64,000 bases of DNA from Burkholderia ambifaria (GCF_001443045.1 NZ_LKPJ01000014.1:1-64000); one strand, 5' to 3'. Positions 1 through 9,546 are shown, numbered from the stretch's first letter. The notes: a model not told the origin generated them from the letters alone. A program made the numbers and translations.

Positions 1-332
1 CTTTCTTTTGACCTTGGGGCCCGACGGGATGCAGCGATTATTTTGCAAAAGTGGTCTGCTTACCAGTGAGGACGTCAGAGAAGAGCTCGGCTAGACTGAC
101 CCCCGATTCTGATCAGAAGGCTGGCAAACGGGACGTTTGTCGATCGAATTGATGGAGTACGGCGAACGACAGGAAAGACCGACGACACGGCGACGAGGAA
201 AGTGGATTGAACGTTCCTAAACAAGGCGAAGCGACCGTTTGAATGTCCGCCGCGGTATGCAATCGACCGGCAGTTCATGGCCGACAGCACGCATCCGCTG
301 GCAGTGACGCGCACACCCATCAGCCGGCCGTG
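1..332. other. Non-coding stretch at the window edge
   Basis: No open frame here has a plausible start, ribosome binding site and recognisable product. The only frame of note, on the minus strand at 75-320, has no family features. I see no RNA gene. Confidence 0.4.
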
Positions 333-708
333 GTGCTCCAGAGGTCCCGAAAGCGACCTCGACGCGCGCTAACCCGACCGCAAATGTTTCGGCAATAGCT
401 TGCAGAGGCCCCTTTCTTCATGCCGGCAAATTAAAGCGCGCGACAACCGGTGTGCAATCGTGGTGCAGCACACCATTGAATTGCACCATCTCCATTCTTG
501 CTGCACCGCACGCAACACGCGTGCTCCAGAGGTCCCGAAAGCGACCTCGACGCGCGCTAACCCGACCGCAAATGTTTCGGCAATAGCTTGCAGAGGCCCC
601 TTTCTTCATGCCGGCAAATTAAAGCGCGCGACAACCGGTGTGCAATCGTGGTGCAGCACACCATTGAATTGCACCATCTCCATTCTTGCTGCACCGCACG
701 CAACACGC
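333..708. repeat. Tandem direct duplication, 188-bp unit, two copies
   Basis: Bases 333-520 and 521-708 are two head-to-tail copies, apparently identical throughout. The unit begins gtgctccagaggtcccg and ends cgcaacacgc, and the next bases (gtg) match the unit start. Small frames inside (for example from 400 and 588) repeat simply because the DNA repeats; neither has a convincing ribosome binding site. The perfect identity suggests a recent slippage or unequal-crossover event upstream of the receptor gene at 1079. Confidence 0.9.
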
Positions 709-1078
709 GTGACTCGCCTTCATTTCACTTCGGCGCCAATCGATTTTCAACCGCCGCTCCCCAGAGCCGGCAATGAAATGGCGTACGCTTGCCCGATGCG
801 CTAACGGCGGCATGGCTTTGCGCAATGCAGACATGTCGAGTCGCGAGCGCCGGCCGATCTGCGGGCACGGGGCAGCACGAATTGGCACAGGTATTGCGTT
901 GGATCCGATACTGGCCAACGGCGGCCTTTGCGTTTTACCAGTTTTCCCTACGCTCTCACGAGCGGATGCGGGGCAATGGCGTCCCGGAGCGACTCTTGCG
1001 CTGATCGGCCGATCGGCCGATCGGTTCGTGCGTGCGTCGCTCCGGGATTTTTTTGTCTCGTTGACAGAGGGAGCCGGG

Positions 1079-1867
1079 ATGCGCGCAGGGCTCCCATGCG
1101 GTTCGACACATCGGCGATCTCCGCCCTACACCTTCCAACACATGAAACGACAGACGCATACGACTCACGCCCCGGTCTCGGCGCAAGCGATCGGCGAGCT
1201 CATCAATTTGGCCGGCCGGCAGCGGATGCTGTCGCAACGTATCGTGCTGCACGTGCTGCTCGCTTCGCACGGAGACGATGCCGCACTGGACGTCGCGAAG
1301 CAAAGTGCGGCCATGTTCGCGAATGCACACGCCGATCTGGTCGATGGCAACGAGCAGTTACCTGGCGTGTTCTCCGGCGCGCTGAGGCAACTCTATTTCG
1401 GCACCCCGCGCGCAGACGAGCATGTCCGGCACTTCATCGCGCACACGGCCAAAGTGCTCGCGAGTCTCGAATCGGGCAGCGCTGCCACCGACGAACAGGT
1501 CGACGCGCTCGTTAGGCAGGCCACTCCGTTGCTCGAACTGCTGCAGCAGATTACGCTCGCGTATCAGAACGAAATACGCGGCATCGAGGCCGAGGCGCTC
1601 AAACGTCAGGCGAGCATCGCCGAACAATTGGGCAGCATCTCAATGCAAGCCAACATCGTCGCGCTGAATGCGCGCATCGCCGCCGCGCGCGCGGGCTCGT
1701 ATGGTCGCGAGTTCGCGGTCATCACGACAGTCCTTGCCGACATCATCAAGGAGATGGATCAGCTGATGTTCAGCGTCATCGGCTCGCGCGGCCCGGCCGA
1801 AGCGTCACCCGGGCGTAGCGCCATGGCACATGGCCCGCGCGCAGGTGTCGGCGCTGCACTTCGATAG
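1079..1867 (+). CDS. PilJ-N / MCP-like sensory protein
   Basis: Probable small chemoreceptor-like sensor. The N-terminal half carries the type IV pilus methyl-accepting transducer N-terminal motif (PilJ/NarX-like, INLAGRQRMLSQRI), a helical bundle usually placed in the periplasm. The C-terminal part contains a short MCP-like signalling segment (NIVALNARIAAARAG) where receptors contact CheA/CheW. The usual long cytoplasmic coiled-coil, HAMP domain and transmembrane helices are missing, so the protein is much shorter than a normal receptor. I chose the ATG at 1079 because GAGGGAG lies 5-6 bases upstream; an ATG at 1142 is the alternative and begins just before the recognised domain. The frame is open further upstream to 773 without support. 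No chemotaxis genes are adjacent. The PilJ-N assignment is fairly sure; the ligand and partner are unknown. Confidence 0.7.
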   Translation: MRAGLPCGSTHRRSPPYTFQHMKRQTHTTHAPVSAQAIGELINLAGRQRMLSQRIVLHVLLASHGDDAALDVAKQSAAMFANAHADLVDGNEQLPGVFSGALRQLYFGTPRADEHVRHFIAHTAKVLASLESGSAATDEQVDALVRQATPLLELLQQITLAYQNEIRGIEAEALKRQASIAEQLGSISMQANIVALNARIAAARAGSYGREFAVITTVLADIIKEMDQLMFSVIGSRGPAEASPGRSAMAHGPRAGVGAALR

Positions 1868-2271
1868 CCTCAACAAGTTGAGAGAACCCTGCTTATCACA
1901 ATAGCGCTATCGCGTCATGAAACTCGATGCGGACGAAATGCTGCCGTCTCCTTTCGGGTATGAGCTATGTCGCTATGACCGCCGGGCTATCTCGGTCGCC
2001 TCTTCCTTGCGTGCATTCGCACCGCTGCGCGGCGACCCTTACTCTCAAGCAATATGGTCGTCCGCTCGTAGGCGCCCGCCTTCGCGCCCGGATCTGGCCA
2101 ATTCAGCTATCCCTCGTCACCCAGCCAGCATCAGTCGTTAAGAACGTGAGGTGGCGGAAGCGATATTCGACTGGCTAGATGAGCATATAGCGGGGATCGA
2201 ATTGTTTGTTTGCAGCAAGTCTCTCCGATGACTGGCCGCACGTGAACCCACACGAATCGATATGTGCGGGC
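1868..2271. other. Intergenic, no gene recognised
   Basis: About 400 bases between the receptor gene (plus strand) and the 3' end of the minus-strand tailoring operon. Short plus-strand frames near 1917-2178 have no family features. I see no clear terminator hairpin. Confidence 0.4.
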
Positions 2272-3174
2272 TCATTGACGAATACGGCTCAGGATCTGCC
2301 GATAGATATCGGGCATATTCCGGTTCGTTGCGCGAGCAGCCATCGCGAGTTGCTCGCCCAGAAACCGCCACCCTTGAGCCGGAACCCGTGCATCCCATGG
2401 GGCGCCCCAGCCATCCAGATTGGCGATTCCCGTCGAGGCCTCCACGTAGCCGGCATGAAAGTCACCGATCTGAAGCCGCAAGGCGGCCAGCAGGAACCTC
2501 GGCTCCGCGCATTCGGGCACGAGTTGAATGCAGGCCCTGAGCGCTTGCGGCGCGTGGCTGGAGGGAGCGGCGAGCGCCTGCTCATACAGCGTGGACAGCC
2601 GGCGCTCCTGTACGTCGCTGACGGCAGGCGCACGAATGAACGATCGTGGCACGAAACCGATGCTTCGAAATCCTTCGCACACGCAGGAAAGCCACAGCCT
2701 GTCGACCCGGAACAGGCTTCTGCGCTGCTCGGCTTCGTTGGCGAGATCGATCAGCCGCAATGCCCGGCACTGCGCGACCGACACACGCATTTCACTGTCG
2801 CCCGCGTGCGTCCGTATGCGTAAAGGCCTGCGCACCGGCTCGACGTCGAGGCGTACGGACATCCGACGAAGGCTGCCACGATCGAGAACGCAAAATGCAT
2901 GTGCGAGCGCTTCGACACGTTGGCCGACCACCATCGCAACCCGGACGCGTTCGCCCGGCGCCACGACACGATGACGGAAGTACTGGGTCGAGTAGATGCT
3001 GTGAATCAGACCGGCCAGACGGATGTCAGGATCGGTGCCCCACCCCGACAGCACTTCATAGGTCCCCAGCAGGTGATCCCAGAGCGTCGAGCCGGAATGC
3101 GCAATGCGCATCGCATCCGCGACGAGGGCCAGCGTGGCGTTCAGACGATCTGGATCGATTGGAGCGTCGCGCAT
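2272..3174 (-). CDS. DUF6817-like (HD-type helical) protein with C-terminal extension
   Basis: Protein of 300 residues. The N-terminal half has the pattern of the DUF6817/HD-related helical family: an STLWDHLLGTYEVL stretch followed by LAGLIHSIYSTQYF, with conserved His residues in the places where metal-binding HD-like proteins carry them. The C-terminal half (from about residue 190) is helical and reminiscent of a TPR-like repeat, without a firm match. The longer open frame (to 3627) overlaps the JmjC gene in another frame, so I start at the ATG at 3174, 14 bases after that gene's stop. It is last in a minus-strand run with the split transketolase and the oxygenase, which suggests cotranscription. 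Catalytic activity is unknown; the family assignment comes from motif memory and needs a profile search. Confidence 0.6.
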   Translation of the reverse strand: MRDAPIDPDRLNATLALVADAMRIAHSGSTLWDHLLGTYEVLSGWGTDPDIRLAGLIHSIYSTQYFRHRVVAPGERVRVAMVVGQRVEALAHAFCVLDRGSLRRMSVRLDVEPVRRPLRIRTHAGDSEMRVSVAQCRALRLIDLANEAEQRRSLFRVDRLWLSCVCEGFRSIGFVPRSFIRAPAVSDVQERRLSTLYEQALAAPSSHAPQALRACIQLVPECAEPRFLLAALRLQIGDFHAGYVEASTGIANLDGWGAPWDARVPAQGWRFLGEQLAMAARATNRNMPDIYRQILSRIRQ

Positions 3175-3188
3175 CGCAGGCCACTCGC

Positions 3189-4076
3189 TCAGGTAGGTTC
3201 GGCCTCGTCCGCGACGCTTGCGAGCCGCGACGCGATGCGCTTGCCGTCGAGCGATGCCAGCGTGTCTCGCAGCGCGGCGATACAGGTTGCGATATGCGGT
3301 TCCAGTTCGGTAGCGCCGGCACGGTTCGCGCCCGTCACGAACGGCCGCATGGCGTCGGGCATGCCTGCCAGCGACGCTTTCAGCGCATCGACCAGGACGT
3401 CGCCGACAGTCGCGCCGCTGTGGTTGAATGCCATGTTCAGCGCGAGCGATCCGCCGCCGCCCGCCCGCGCCTTGTGCCACACGCCGGGCGGCAGGCAGAG
3501 CAGGTCGCCCGGATATAACGTGACCTTTCGGATTGTCTGCCGCGCAACGGCTCGACGCACGGCGGCCATGTCGGTGCGCGCCGAATTCTCCGTCGGAAAC
3601 ATCGTATGAGGCGACGTGGCGTACCACCAGGTCTTCTCCCCATCGAGTTGCAACGTGGTGGCGGTCCTCGCGTCGTAATGAAAGTCGAAGCCCGAGGACG
3701 GCGGCGAAAGATACGCGCGGAAATCGACCCGCCCGGCGAAGCCGATTTCCCGCCGGACGTTGCGGGCCGCCGTCCGCAGCGAACGATGCGCGAGCTGCAT
3801 GTCTGTCACGCAGATGGTGGCGCCAGCCTCGTACATCTCCCGGATATCGGCGGGGTCGATGGTCGCCTGCTTCAAGCCTCCGAACACGCAGCGAATCTCT
3901 GTGACCTTGTCCAATCCGAAGATCATGCGTGAAGGTTTCATCAGGAAATCGAACTTTCCCGGTTGCCCGCGAATCAGGAGCGGGCGCTTGCCGAACGACT
4001 CGCGCACGAACGCATCGATCGATATCGGATCGAGAATTTTCGCGAGGGTCCCGCGTGGGTTCGCTTGTGCTTTCAC
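3189..4076 (-). CDS. JmjC/cupin Fe(II)/2-oxoglutarate oxygenase (ROXA-like)
   Basis: Predicted non-haem Fe(II) and 2-oxoglutarate dependent hydroxylase of the JmjC/cupin-4 type, the family that includes bacterial ribosomal oxygenases. The iron-binding triad is visible as H133-x-D135 (FHYDARTATTLQLDGEK) and H201 (LPPGVWHKA). The segment between them, including KTWWY and the turn before CLPPGVWH, matches the double-stranded beta-helix core. Length (295 residues) is short for ROXA; the winged-helix C-terminal domain appears reduced. The start is GTG at 4076, overlapping the transketolase C-terminal gene stop by four bases (GTGA), a clear sign of translational coupling. In this context it could hydroxylate an amino-acid side chain of a peptide or protein made by the locus; that is inference. 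Confidence 0.8.
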   Translation of the reverse strand: MKAQANPRGTLAKILDPISIDAFVRESFGKRPLLIRGQPGKFDFLMKPSRMIFGLDKVTEIRCVFGGLKQATIDPADIREMYEAGATICVTDMQLAHRSLRTAARNVRREIGFAGRVDFRAYLSPPSSGFDFHYDARTATTLQLDGEKTWWYATSPHTMFPTENSARTDMAAVRRAVARQTIRKVTLYPGDLLCLPPGVWHKARAGGGGSLALNMAFNHSGATVGDVLVDALKASLAGMPDAMRPFVTGANRAGATELEPHIATCIAALRDTLASLDGKRIASRLASVADEAEPT

Positions 4077-4981
4077 GTCATGTATTCCTTGATTCGGCGC
4101 ACGAGAGCACCGGTGTCCAGGCCATGCGCGCGTCTCAGGTCGGCGATCGCGCCCGATTCACCATACCATCCCGACGGCCACGACAGCGCGCGAACGGTCA
4201 CGCCCGGCGGTGCGATCCTGCGAACGGTGTCGGCCAGGCCGCCGGCCGGTCCATGGTCTTCGAGGACCACGATGCCCCGCAGGCGCGGCTGGCTCGCGAT
4301 CCATTGGGCGAGCACGGCTTCGCAGACATGCGCGATGTGCCGCCACGGAATCGGCACACCGTCGGCCGTTAGCGCCTGCTCGGCCTCCTGCGCCCAGTGC
4401 GATGCGTATCCGCAGGACAGCAGCACGGTCTCGCCGACCACACCGTTACCCCGGACGACACCCGCCGGCAACCGCAGGTCGCCGACCGGCTCCCGGCTCG
4501 TTCTCACATAGGCCGGCCGCGGCGAATCGACCAGTGACCCGACGATCAGTTCGATGTCGGCGGCATCCGCGGGGGCCCAGAGATCCACGCCGCCGATCGA
4601 TGCGAGGACACCGAGGTCCGACAGGCTGGCATGGCTCGCGCCATTGGTGCCGCTCGCCGCGCCCGCGTGCGAGCCGATCATCACGACGGGCAGCCCTTGC
4701 GACGCGACGCAGGTGCGGATCTGATCCGCGGCCCGATGGCACAGGAATGCGCTGAACGAGAACACCCAGGGCCATTGCCCGCTCGCGGCCAGCCCGGCCG
4801 CGACACCGATGAGCGCCTGTTCCGCGATGCCTGCCTGAACGAAGCGGGAGAACACCGGCCGCCCCAGCGCATCGTACAAGCCGTAGGAATCGCCCAGGTC
4901 GCCGTCGAGCACCCAGAGACGGTCGCTCTGTTCCGCCCTCCTTCGCAGCGCGTCGACAATCGAGATCGCCAGTCGTTTCAT
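4073..4981 (-). CDS. Transketolase, C-terminal subunit
   Basis: Second half of a split transketolase: the pyrimidine-binding domain (about residues 1-170) followed by the transketolase C-terminal domain. It shows the expected catalytic-type glutamate context (GIAEQALIGVAAGLA) and the FSFSAFL segment that packs against the thiamine diphosphate pyrimidine. With the partner gene immediately upstream (12-base gap) it should form an alpha/beta enzyme transferring two-carbon ketol or acetaldehyde-type units. Split transketolases are common in secondary-metabolite and sugar-modification loci, whereas central-metabolism transketolase in proteobacteria is one long chain. Here the neighbours are an oxygenase, glycosyltransferases and an asparagine-synthase-like enzyme, so a specialised role is more likely than the pentose phosphate pathway. 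The donor and acceptor cannot be told from sequence. Confidence 0.85.
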   Translation of the reverse strand: MKRLAISIVDALRRRAEQSDRLWVLDGDLGDSYGLYDALGRPVFSRFVQAGIAEQALIGVAAGLAASGQWPWVFSFSAFLCHRAADQIRTCVASQGLPVVMIGSHAGAASGTNGASHASLSDLGVLASIGGVDLWAPADAADIELIVGSLVDSPRPAYVRTSREPVGDLRLPAGVVRGNGVVGETVLLSCGYASHWAQEAEQALTADGVPIPWRHIAHVCEAVLAQWIASQPRLRGIVVLEDHGPAGGLADTVRRIAPPGVTVRALSWPSGWYGESGAIADLRRAHGLDTGALVRRIKEYMT

Positions 4982-4993
4982 GCGGCAAGCCTC

Positions 4994-5851
4994 TCATCGA
5001 TCCAGAGCGTGGCCGAAGCCCGCGATGCGCGCCCACTCGTCCCCGGACAATTGGGTGCAGTGACGACGAAACCGATCGAGCTGGAGTTCGAGGCCGTGGC
5101 CTTTGACGGTGCGCGCCAGCAGGACGGTCGGCCCATGCCGGGGCCCGTCGGCATGGGCATGCACGAAGTCGACCAATGCGTCGATGTCGTGCCCGTCGAC
5201 CTCGTCGGCGCGCCAGCCGAATGCGCGCCACTTGGCAAGGGCGTCGGGCAAGGGGGTGGAATCCAGTCGCGCGTCGTGCGCCCAGCCGCATTCCTGCTCC
5301 CCGTTGAGATCCACGATCACGTGCAGATTCGGCACGCCGTAGCGGGCCGCCAGCATCACCGCTTCCCATACCATGCCTTCCTGGCATTCCCCATCGCCCA
5401 GCACCACCCACACGTGGCGCGCGTCGCGCGCGAGCGCCATGCCCAGTCCGACGGCGACGCCCTGCCCAAGCGCACCCGACGAAAAGTCAATGCAGGCCAG
5501 CCGCGTACGATCGGGATGACCCTGCAACGGGGAGCCGGCGGTACCGAACCTGCCGAGTGGCCCCAGGTCGACGCCGGCCTGCTGCAACACCGCGTATAGC
5601 GCCATGCTCGCATGGCCTTTCGATAGCAACAGGGCGTCGCCTGTCGCATCGAGCGCGGACATTGCACGCACGGCGAACAGCGCGAGCAGGATGTCGACGC
5701 AGCTCAAGGTGCCGCCCAGGTGGCCGCCGCCGTTGGCGCGCAATCCCGCCAATATCGCATCCCGCACCCGCGGTGCTACACTGGGATTGGCCAGTTCTGG
5801 CCGCACCAGCTGTCTGTCGGACGTCGCGCGCTTGCCGGTAGTGTTATTCAT
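4994..5851 (-). CDS. Transketolase, N-terminal (ThDP-binding) subunit
   Basis: Thiamine-diphosphate binding half of a split transketolase, 285 residues. The diphosphate/metal motif is intact: GDG at 152-154 (VLGDGECQEG) and the following Asn at about 183 (VIVDLNGEQ). Histidines expected around the cofactor are present in the GGHLGG (H44), SKGHAS (H80) and GHPD (H112) contexts. The ATG at 5851 is 72 bases from the divergent glycosyltransferase start, so both genes are probably read from that gap. It is first of the four-gene minus-strand run ending at 2272. The intact motifs argue for an active enzyme. Confidence 0.88.
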   Translation of the reverse strand: MNNTTGKRATSDRQLVRPELANPSVAPRVRDAILAGLRANGGGHLGGTLSCVDILLALFAVRAMSALDATGDALLLSKGHASMALYAVLQQAGVDLGPLGRFGTAGSPLQGHPDRTRLACIDFSSGALGQGVAVGLGMALARDARHVWVVLGDGECQEGMVWEAVMLAARYGVPNLHVIVDLNGEQECGWAHDARLDSTPLPDALAKWRAFGWRADEVDGHDIDALVDFVHAHADGPRHGPTVLLARTVKGHGLELQLDRFRRHCTQLSGDEWARIAGFGHALDR

Positions 5852-5923
5852 CTCGGATGCGATTCCCTTTGCCGGATGGGGATCGATACTGCCCTGACAT
5901 TAGGATTCTCAAGGAAAGCCAAC

Positions 5924-6766
5924 ATGTCAACTCTCGAGCCGCTCAGCCTGGATATCGTCGTCACCTGGAGAGGGCGGCACGAGCTGCGACAGGCGCTTCC
6001 CTCCTTGTGCCAACTCGCCGCCCGGCATGACGGCGGCGTCACCGTGGTCAACTACGGCGGAGACGCCGACCAACTGCGCGACCTGATGTCCGAACACGCG
6101 GCGAACGTCCAGGTGGTGCACGTGGACGAATCCGGCTGGTTCAACAAGGCCCGCGCCCAGAATATCGGCGCCGCGCATACACGTCGTCCGCTCCTGTTCT
6201 TCTGCGATTGCGACATCGTCATTCCGGACGGGCAACTCGACGCGCTGGTCCGGCAGCTGCAAGCCAATCCCGACACCTTCGGAACTGTCGCGGGCGTGAC
6301 GGAGACCGTGCGCAACGCGCGCAAGGCCGGTCAGGTCGCGATGTTCGGCTATCAACTGAAGCTGCGGCTTGCCAACGGACGTGCGCTCGAGATCATCGAC
6401 AACGAAGAGGATGCAGCGGACGGCACACGCCAGGCGCCCGGCTTGCTGATGGTGCGTCGCGCTGGCTTCGAATGCATTGGCGGCTACAACGGATACCTGG
6501 TGGGCTGGGGCTGGGAGGACCAGGACATGATCGCGCGGCTGACGCTGAGCGCCGGGCTCACGCGGCGCCAGAGCGGTGCCGTGCTGCATGTGTCCCACGA
6601 CGACAACGCGCGCATTCGTCACTATCCACCCGTTCAGGATCGTTGGGAAAGCCGCGACCGCATGTTCCGGCAAGCCCTGGCCAACTACGATCGCGGGGAT
6701 TGGCTCGGGACCTATGAGGAAGACGCCTTGCGCTCGACGACGCGCAGCCCGGTGTCAGCCAGCTGA
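5924..6766 (+). CDS. GT2/GT7-type glycosyltransferase
   Basis: GT-A fold glycosyltransferase of 280 residues. A DxD-type metal and nucleotide-sugar site is visible (FFCDCDIVIPD, D95/D97). A GT7-like C-terminal motif with the W-G-x-E-D signature (VGWGWEDQDM, about residue 195) resembles the galactosyl/N-acetylgalactosaminyl transferase domain found in chondroitin-polymerase and polypeptide-GalNAc-transferase relatives. The start ATG is preceded by AAGGAAAG; the longer open frame to 5720 runs back through the divergent transketolase gene and is not used. It has no signal peptide or membrane helix, so it acts in the cytoplasm. Its 3' end overlaps the convergent Rossmann gene by 12 bases. Sugar and acceptor are unknown. 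Confidence 0.82.
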   Translation: MSTLEPLSLDIVVTWRGRHELRQALPSLCQLAARHDGGVTVVNYGGDADQLRDLMSEHAANVQVVHVDESGWFNKARAQNIGAAHTRRPLLFFCDCDIVIPDGQLDALVRQLQANPDTFGTVAGVTETVRNARKAGQVAMFGYQLKLRLANGRALEIIDNEEDAADGTRQAPGLLMVRRAGFECIGGYNGYLVGWGWEDQDMIARLTLSAGLTRRQSGAVLHVSHDDNARIRHYPPVQDRWESRDRMFRQALANYDRGDWLGTYEEDALRSTTRSPVSAS

Positions 6767-7843
6767 GGCCTCCATCGCATCGATAATCGTGCGCAAGCGC
6801 ACCAGCAACGCGACTTGTTCGTCGAGCGCGTCGGCCCGCCACGCGGCAATCGCCGCCGGCAAGCGGATATCGAGCGCGCGTTCCGCATCGTCGAGCGAGC
6901 GGGTCAATACATAGCGCCCGTCCTCGACGGTCACGCCGTCGTGCAACGCATACGATCCGTTCAATTGCTCGGCCTGCTCGGGCGTCATGCCGGGCGGCAG
7001 CGCGAGATGGAGACCGGCGGCGTCCGCACGCACCGGATAGCCGCCGGGCCGTCCGTGCAGACCCGGCGCATGCCCCTGCCATGCGTCGGCACGACCTGAC
7101 AGTGCACGCAGCATCGGCGCGGCGAGCGCGCCCGTGAGGCTGTTCAGCGTGGCGTCGGCGGGCAGGCGCTCGGGCGTGATCAATGCAGCGGCTTCATGTT
7201 CCGGCAGACGGCGGCCGTCCAGCCATACCGCCGGCGCGGGCAGTCTGTCCCATGCGCCGCGTATCATCGCGCCGACGTGCGCGTGATGCGCGAGCAACGA
7301 GAGAGGCGCGTGATCGGTGCGAATGCGCAACATCGACGCGACGATGGCGATATTGCCGATCCCTCCCGCGACCGGAATGCCGCGCCCGGTCAGCACGTGA
7401 TTGGTCAGGTCCGGATAGCAGCCGTTCAACAGATGGGCGCCGGGATGCGCAGCCGTCGCTGCCCGCATGACCCGGTCCGCGAGCGCTGCCTGCAACGGCA
7501 GCGTGCAGCCGTAGCCCAACCGCGCGACGAGTTTTTGCCATCCGCGCGTCATCGCCCACGGCGATTGCATCGACGCCAGGGTCAACACGATGCGCGGCCG
7601 ATATGCGTCGAACAAGCGCGCCAATGATGCGGACGAGTAGTCACATGCGACGGGAGTCACGACAATGCGGCCCGTGCTTTGGCCGCCGAGCGCATTGGCG
7701 AGCGTCGCCATGTGATGCACGGCCGTCTCGTTGCGCGCCGCGACAATCACGTCCATCGGCGTGTCGCCGCATCCGGCAAGACTCATTAACACCGCGTGAG
7801 CCAGCGAGCCGGAGCCCACCATGATCAGATCGACGTCGCGCAT
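6755..7843 (-). CDS. Rossmann-fold oxidoreductase-like protein
   Basis: Protein of 362 residues with a probable dinucleotide-binding N-terminus (LIMVGSGSLAHAVL, a GxGxxx-type loop after the first beta strand). A middle segment, LLNGCYPDLTNHVLTGRG, is laid out like the NAD-dependent lactate/malate dehydrogenase element where an Asn precedes the helix that closes the cofactor site. Overall identity to any named dehydrogenase is not evident to me; saccharopine-dehydrogenase-like or homospermidine-synthase-like proteins are alternatives. It follows the asparagine-synthase-like gene with a 15-base gap in one minus-strand run, pointing to a shared pathway. The substrate is unknown. Confidence 0.55.
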   Translation of the reverse strand: MRDVDLIMVGSGSLAHAVLMSLAGCGDTPMDVIVAARNETAVHHMATLANALGGQSTGRIVVTPVACDYSSASLARLFDAYRPRIVLTLASMQSPWAMTRGWQKLVARLGYGCTLPLQAALADRVMRAATAAHPGAHLLNGCYPDLTNHVLTGRGIPVAGGIGNIAIVASMLRIRTDHAPLSLLAHHAHVGAMIRGAWDRLPAPAVWLDGRRLPEHEAAALITPERLPADATLNSLTGALAAPMLRALSGRADAWQGHAPGLHGRPGGYPVRADAAGLHLALPPGMTPEQAEQLNGSYALHDGVTVEDGRYVLTRSLDDAERALDIRLPAAIAAWRADALDEQVALLVRLRTIIDAMEASAG

Positions 7844-7858
7844 GACCGAATCACTCTC

Positions 7859-9517
7859 CTACCTCGATGTCGAATGGCGATTGATCCAGCCACACAGAAC
7901 CAGGATCGCCCATAGCTGTTCGTGCCACCGGCCGTCGTCGTCGAGATGGTCATAGGCGCGCAGCCTCGACAGCAAGGTGGTCCGGAATCGCGTGGTCAGC
8001 GGCGCGATTCTCCACAGGTCGGAGTCGGCGACCTCATCGAGGACGCGCGTGCGAAACCGCAAGTCCAGCAGCCAATGCGCGATCGGTGCGAGCAGGACTT
8101 GCCGCTTGCGCATCACGATCTCCGGCGGCAGGTAGCGGGCGGCGACCTGCCGCAACAGGCGCTTGGCCCACCAGGCATCCGCCTCGTACCAGTAGCTCAG
8201 GCCGGGATCGATCGCTGACGCCCAGCCGTAGACATCCTCGCGCAGGAACGGGAAATCGAGGTGCGTGCCGTGCATGAGCGCATTGTCCGCGAGCGCCGGC
8301 AGCAGGAGCTCGCCGATCCGGAACACATACTCGTGCGCGGACATCGCCTCCGTCGGCAGCGCCTGGGGCTTGACCGCGAGCAACTGCCGATAGAACACGA
8401 CGTCGTCCGCGAGCAACGCGTCGACGACCTTCGGATCCCGGCTCAGGCGCCGCATCTCGTCGAGGGAAAAGAATTCCGCGATGCCGAGGAACAACACATC
8501 GTCGAGACCGAGCAGGCGTGCGGTCGGCAGGTTGTACAAACCGGGAAGGTCGACGCCGAGCCGGCGCTGATGATGCATCTGGGCCGCGAGACACGTCAGG
8601 GGCTTTTGATAGCCACCGAAGCATTCGTCCGCGCCCAGGCCGGAGACCGCAACGGCGTGTCCATCCGCGACGGTCGCCTCGATCAGCGCCGCATGGGTCA
8701 CGGCGGCGGGCGCCGTCAGCGGAAACGGGGCGGCCAGCACGCGATCCAGCAGTTGCCGGGCGTGATCGACGTCAAGATGGACGATCCGGTGGCGGATGCC
8801 GGTGATGCGCGCCACCACGGCCGCGTAGTCGGTTTCGTTGAGACCGTAGTCGTCGTCGAAGGCGATCGTATAGCCGGTGACAGCATGGCGCTCGCGCAGG
8901 AGCGCGGCAAGCAATCCCGAGTCGACGCCGCCGGAGAGGAACAGCGCGATGCCGCGCGCCGCGTCGGCGACGTGATCGACGGACGCGCGAAGACGCGACA
9001 GCGCCTCTTCCTGAACGCAGGACGGATCGTGCGATACCGGAGCGACTTGAAGGGGCCACGCGAAACGCCGGACGACGGGCGGCGCACCCGGCGCGCATAT
9101 CAGTGCCTCGCCGACCTGCAGCGCCTGAATGCCATGCAGCAGCGCATGCCCCGACCGCGGCCGGCCTCGCCATAGCAAATGCAGCAGCGAGCCGACGTCG
9201 AGTTCGCACTTGATCCCGAGCGTCCGGAGCAGCCGCAGCGGATCCTGATCCCATTCGATCCTGTCGCCCTCGACCCGAAAATAGAGCGGGCGACGCGCGC
9301 GCAACCCGCGCCGGATGATCAGCGCGTCGTGATCGTCACGCGAGACGTCGAGGTCTTCGTCGTCCTGCGATGTCGCCCCCCAAGCGATGCGTTCGTCACG
9401 CGGGTCGAGGCGCCAGTCAGACCCGTCAGGCTGCCCGCAGTCGATCGGCGCCGTGTCCCGCGCACGTGCACGCAGCACGGCGCAGCCCGCGTCGGTTAGC
9501 GCCGCAGCGCCTCGCAT
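7859..9517 (-). CDS. Asparagine-synthase-like ATP-dependent amide/ester ligase
   Basis: About 552 residues with an asparagine-synthetase-type synthase domain. The pyrophosphate loop SGGVDSG is clear at about residues 195-201, and downstream VSGLGADECFGGY is the second ATP/Mg signature. The N-terminal domain keeps a degenerate glutaminase-like fold but has no Cys at position 2, so it should not release ammonia from glutamine. The same loss is seen in beta-lactam synthetases and lasso-peptide cyclases, which adenylate a carboxylate and let an internal or external nucleophile attack. The start ATG at 9517 is preferred over TTG at 9523. It lies 29 bases downstream of the lysine-rich repeat protein gene and before the Rossmann gene, so the three look like an operon. 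True AsnB-type asparagine production is less likely. Confidence 0.78.
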   Translation of the reverse strand: MRGAAALTDAGCAVLRARARDTAPIDCGQPDGSDWRLDPRDERIAWGATSQDDEDLDVSRDDHDALIIRRGLRARRPLYFRVEGDRIEWDQDPLRLLRTLGIKCELDVGSLLHLLWRGRPRSGHALLHGIQALQVGEALICAPGAPPVVRRFAWPLQVAPVSHDPSCVQEEALSRLRASVDHVADAARGIALFLSGGVDSGLLAALLRERHAVTGYTIAFDDDYGLNETDYAAVVARITGIRHRIVHLDVDHARQLLDRVLAAPFPLTAPAAVTHAALIEATVADGHAVAVSGLGADECFGGYQKPLTCLAAQMHHQRRLGVDLPGLYNLPTARLLGLDDVLFLGIAEFFSLDEMRRLSRDPKVVDALLADDVVFYRQLLAVKPQALPTEAMSAHEYVFRIGELLLPALADNALMHGTHLDFPFLREDVYGWASAIDPGLSYWYEADAWWAKRLLRQVAARYLPPEIVMRKRQVLLAPIAHWLLDLRFRTRVLDEVADSDLWRIAPLTTRFRTTLLSRLRAYDHLDDDGRWHEQLWAILVLCGWINRHSTSR

Positions 9518-9546
9518 CGACAAGATGTGCTTGCGCGCGCGATGGG

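Noticed and set aside
333..708. CRISPR-like array
   Set aside because: Two contiguous 188-bp copies with no spacers; a tandem duplication.
400..804. 134-residue frame with an internal repeated segment
   Set aside because: The repeated protein segment only mirrors the 188-bp DNA duplication; no ribosome binding site or family.
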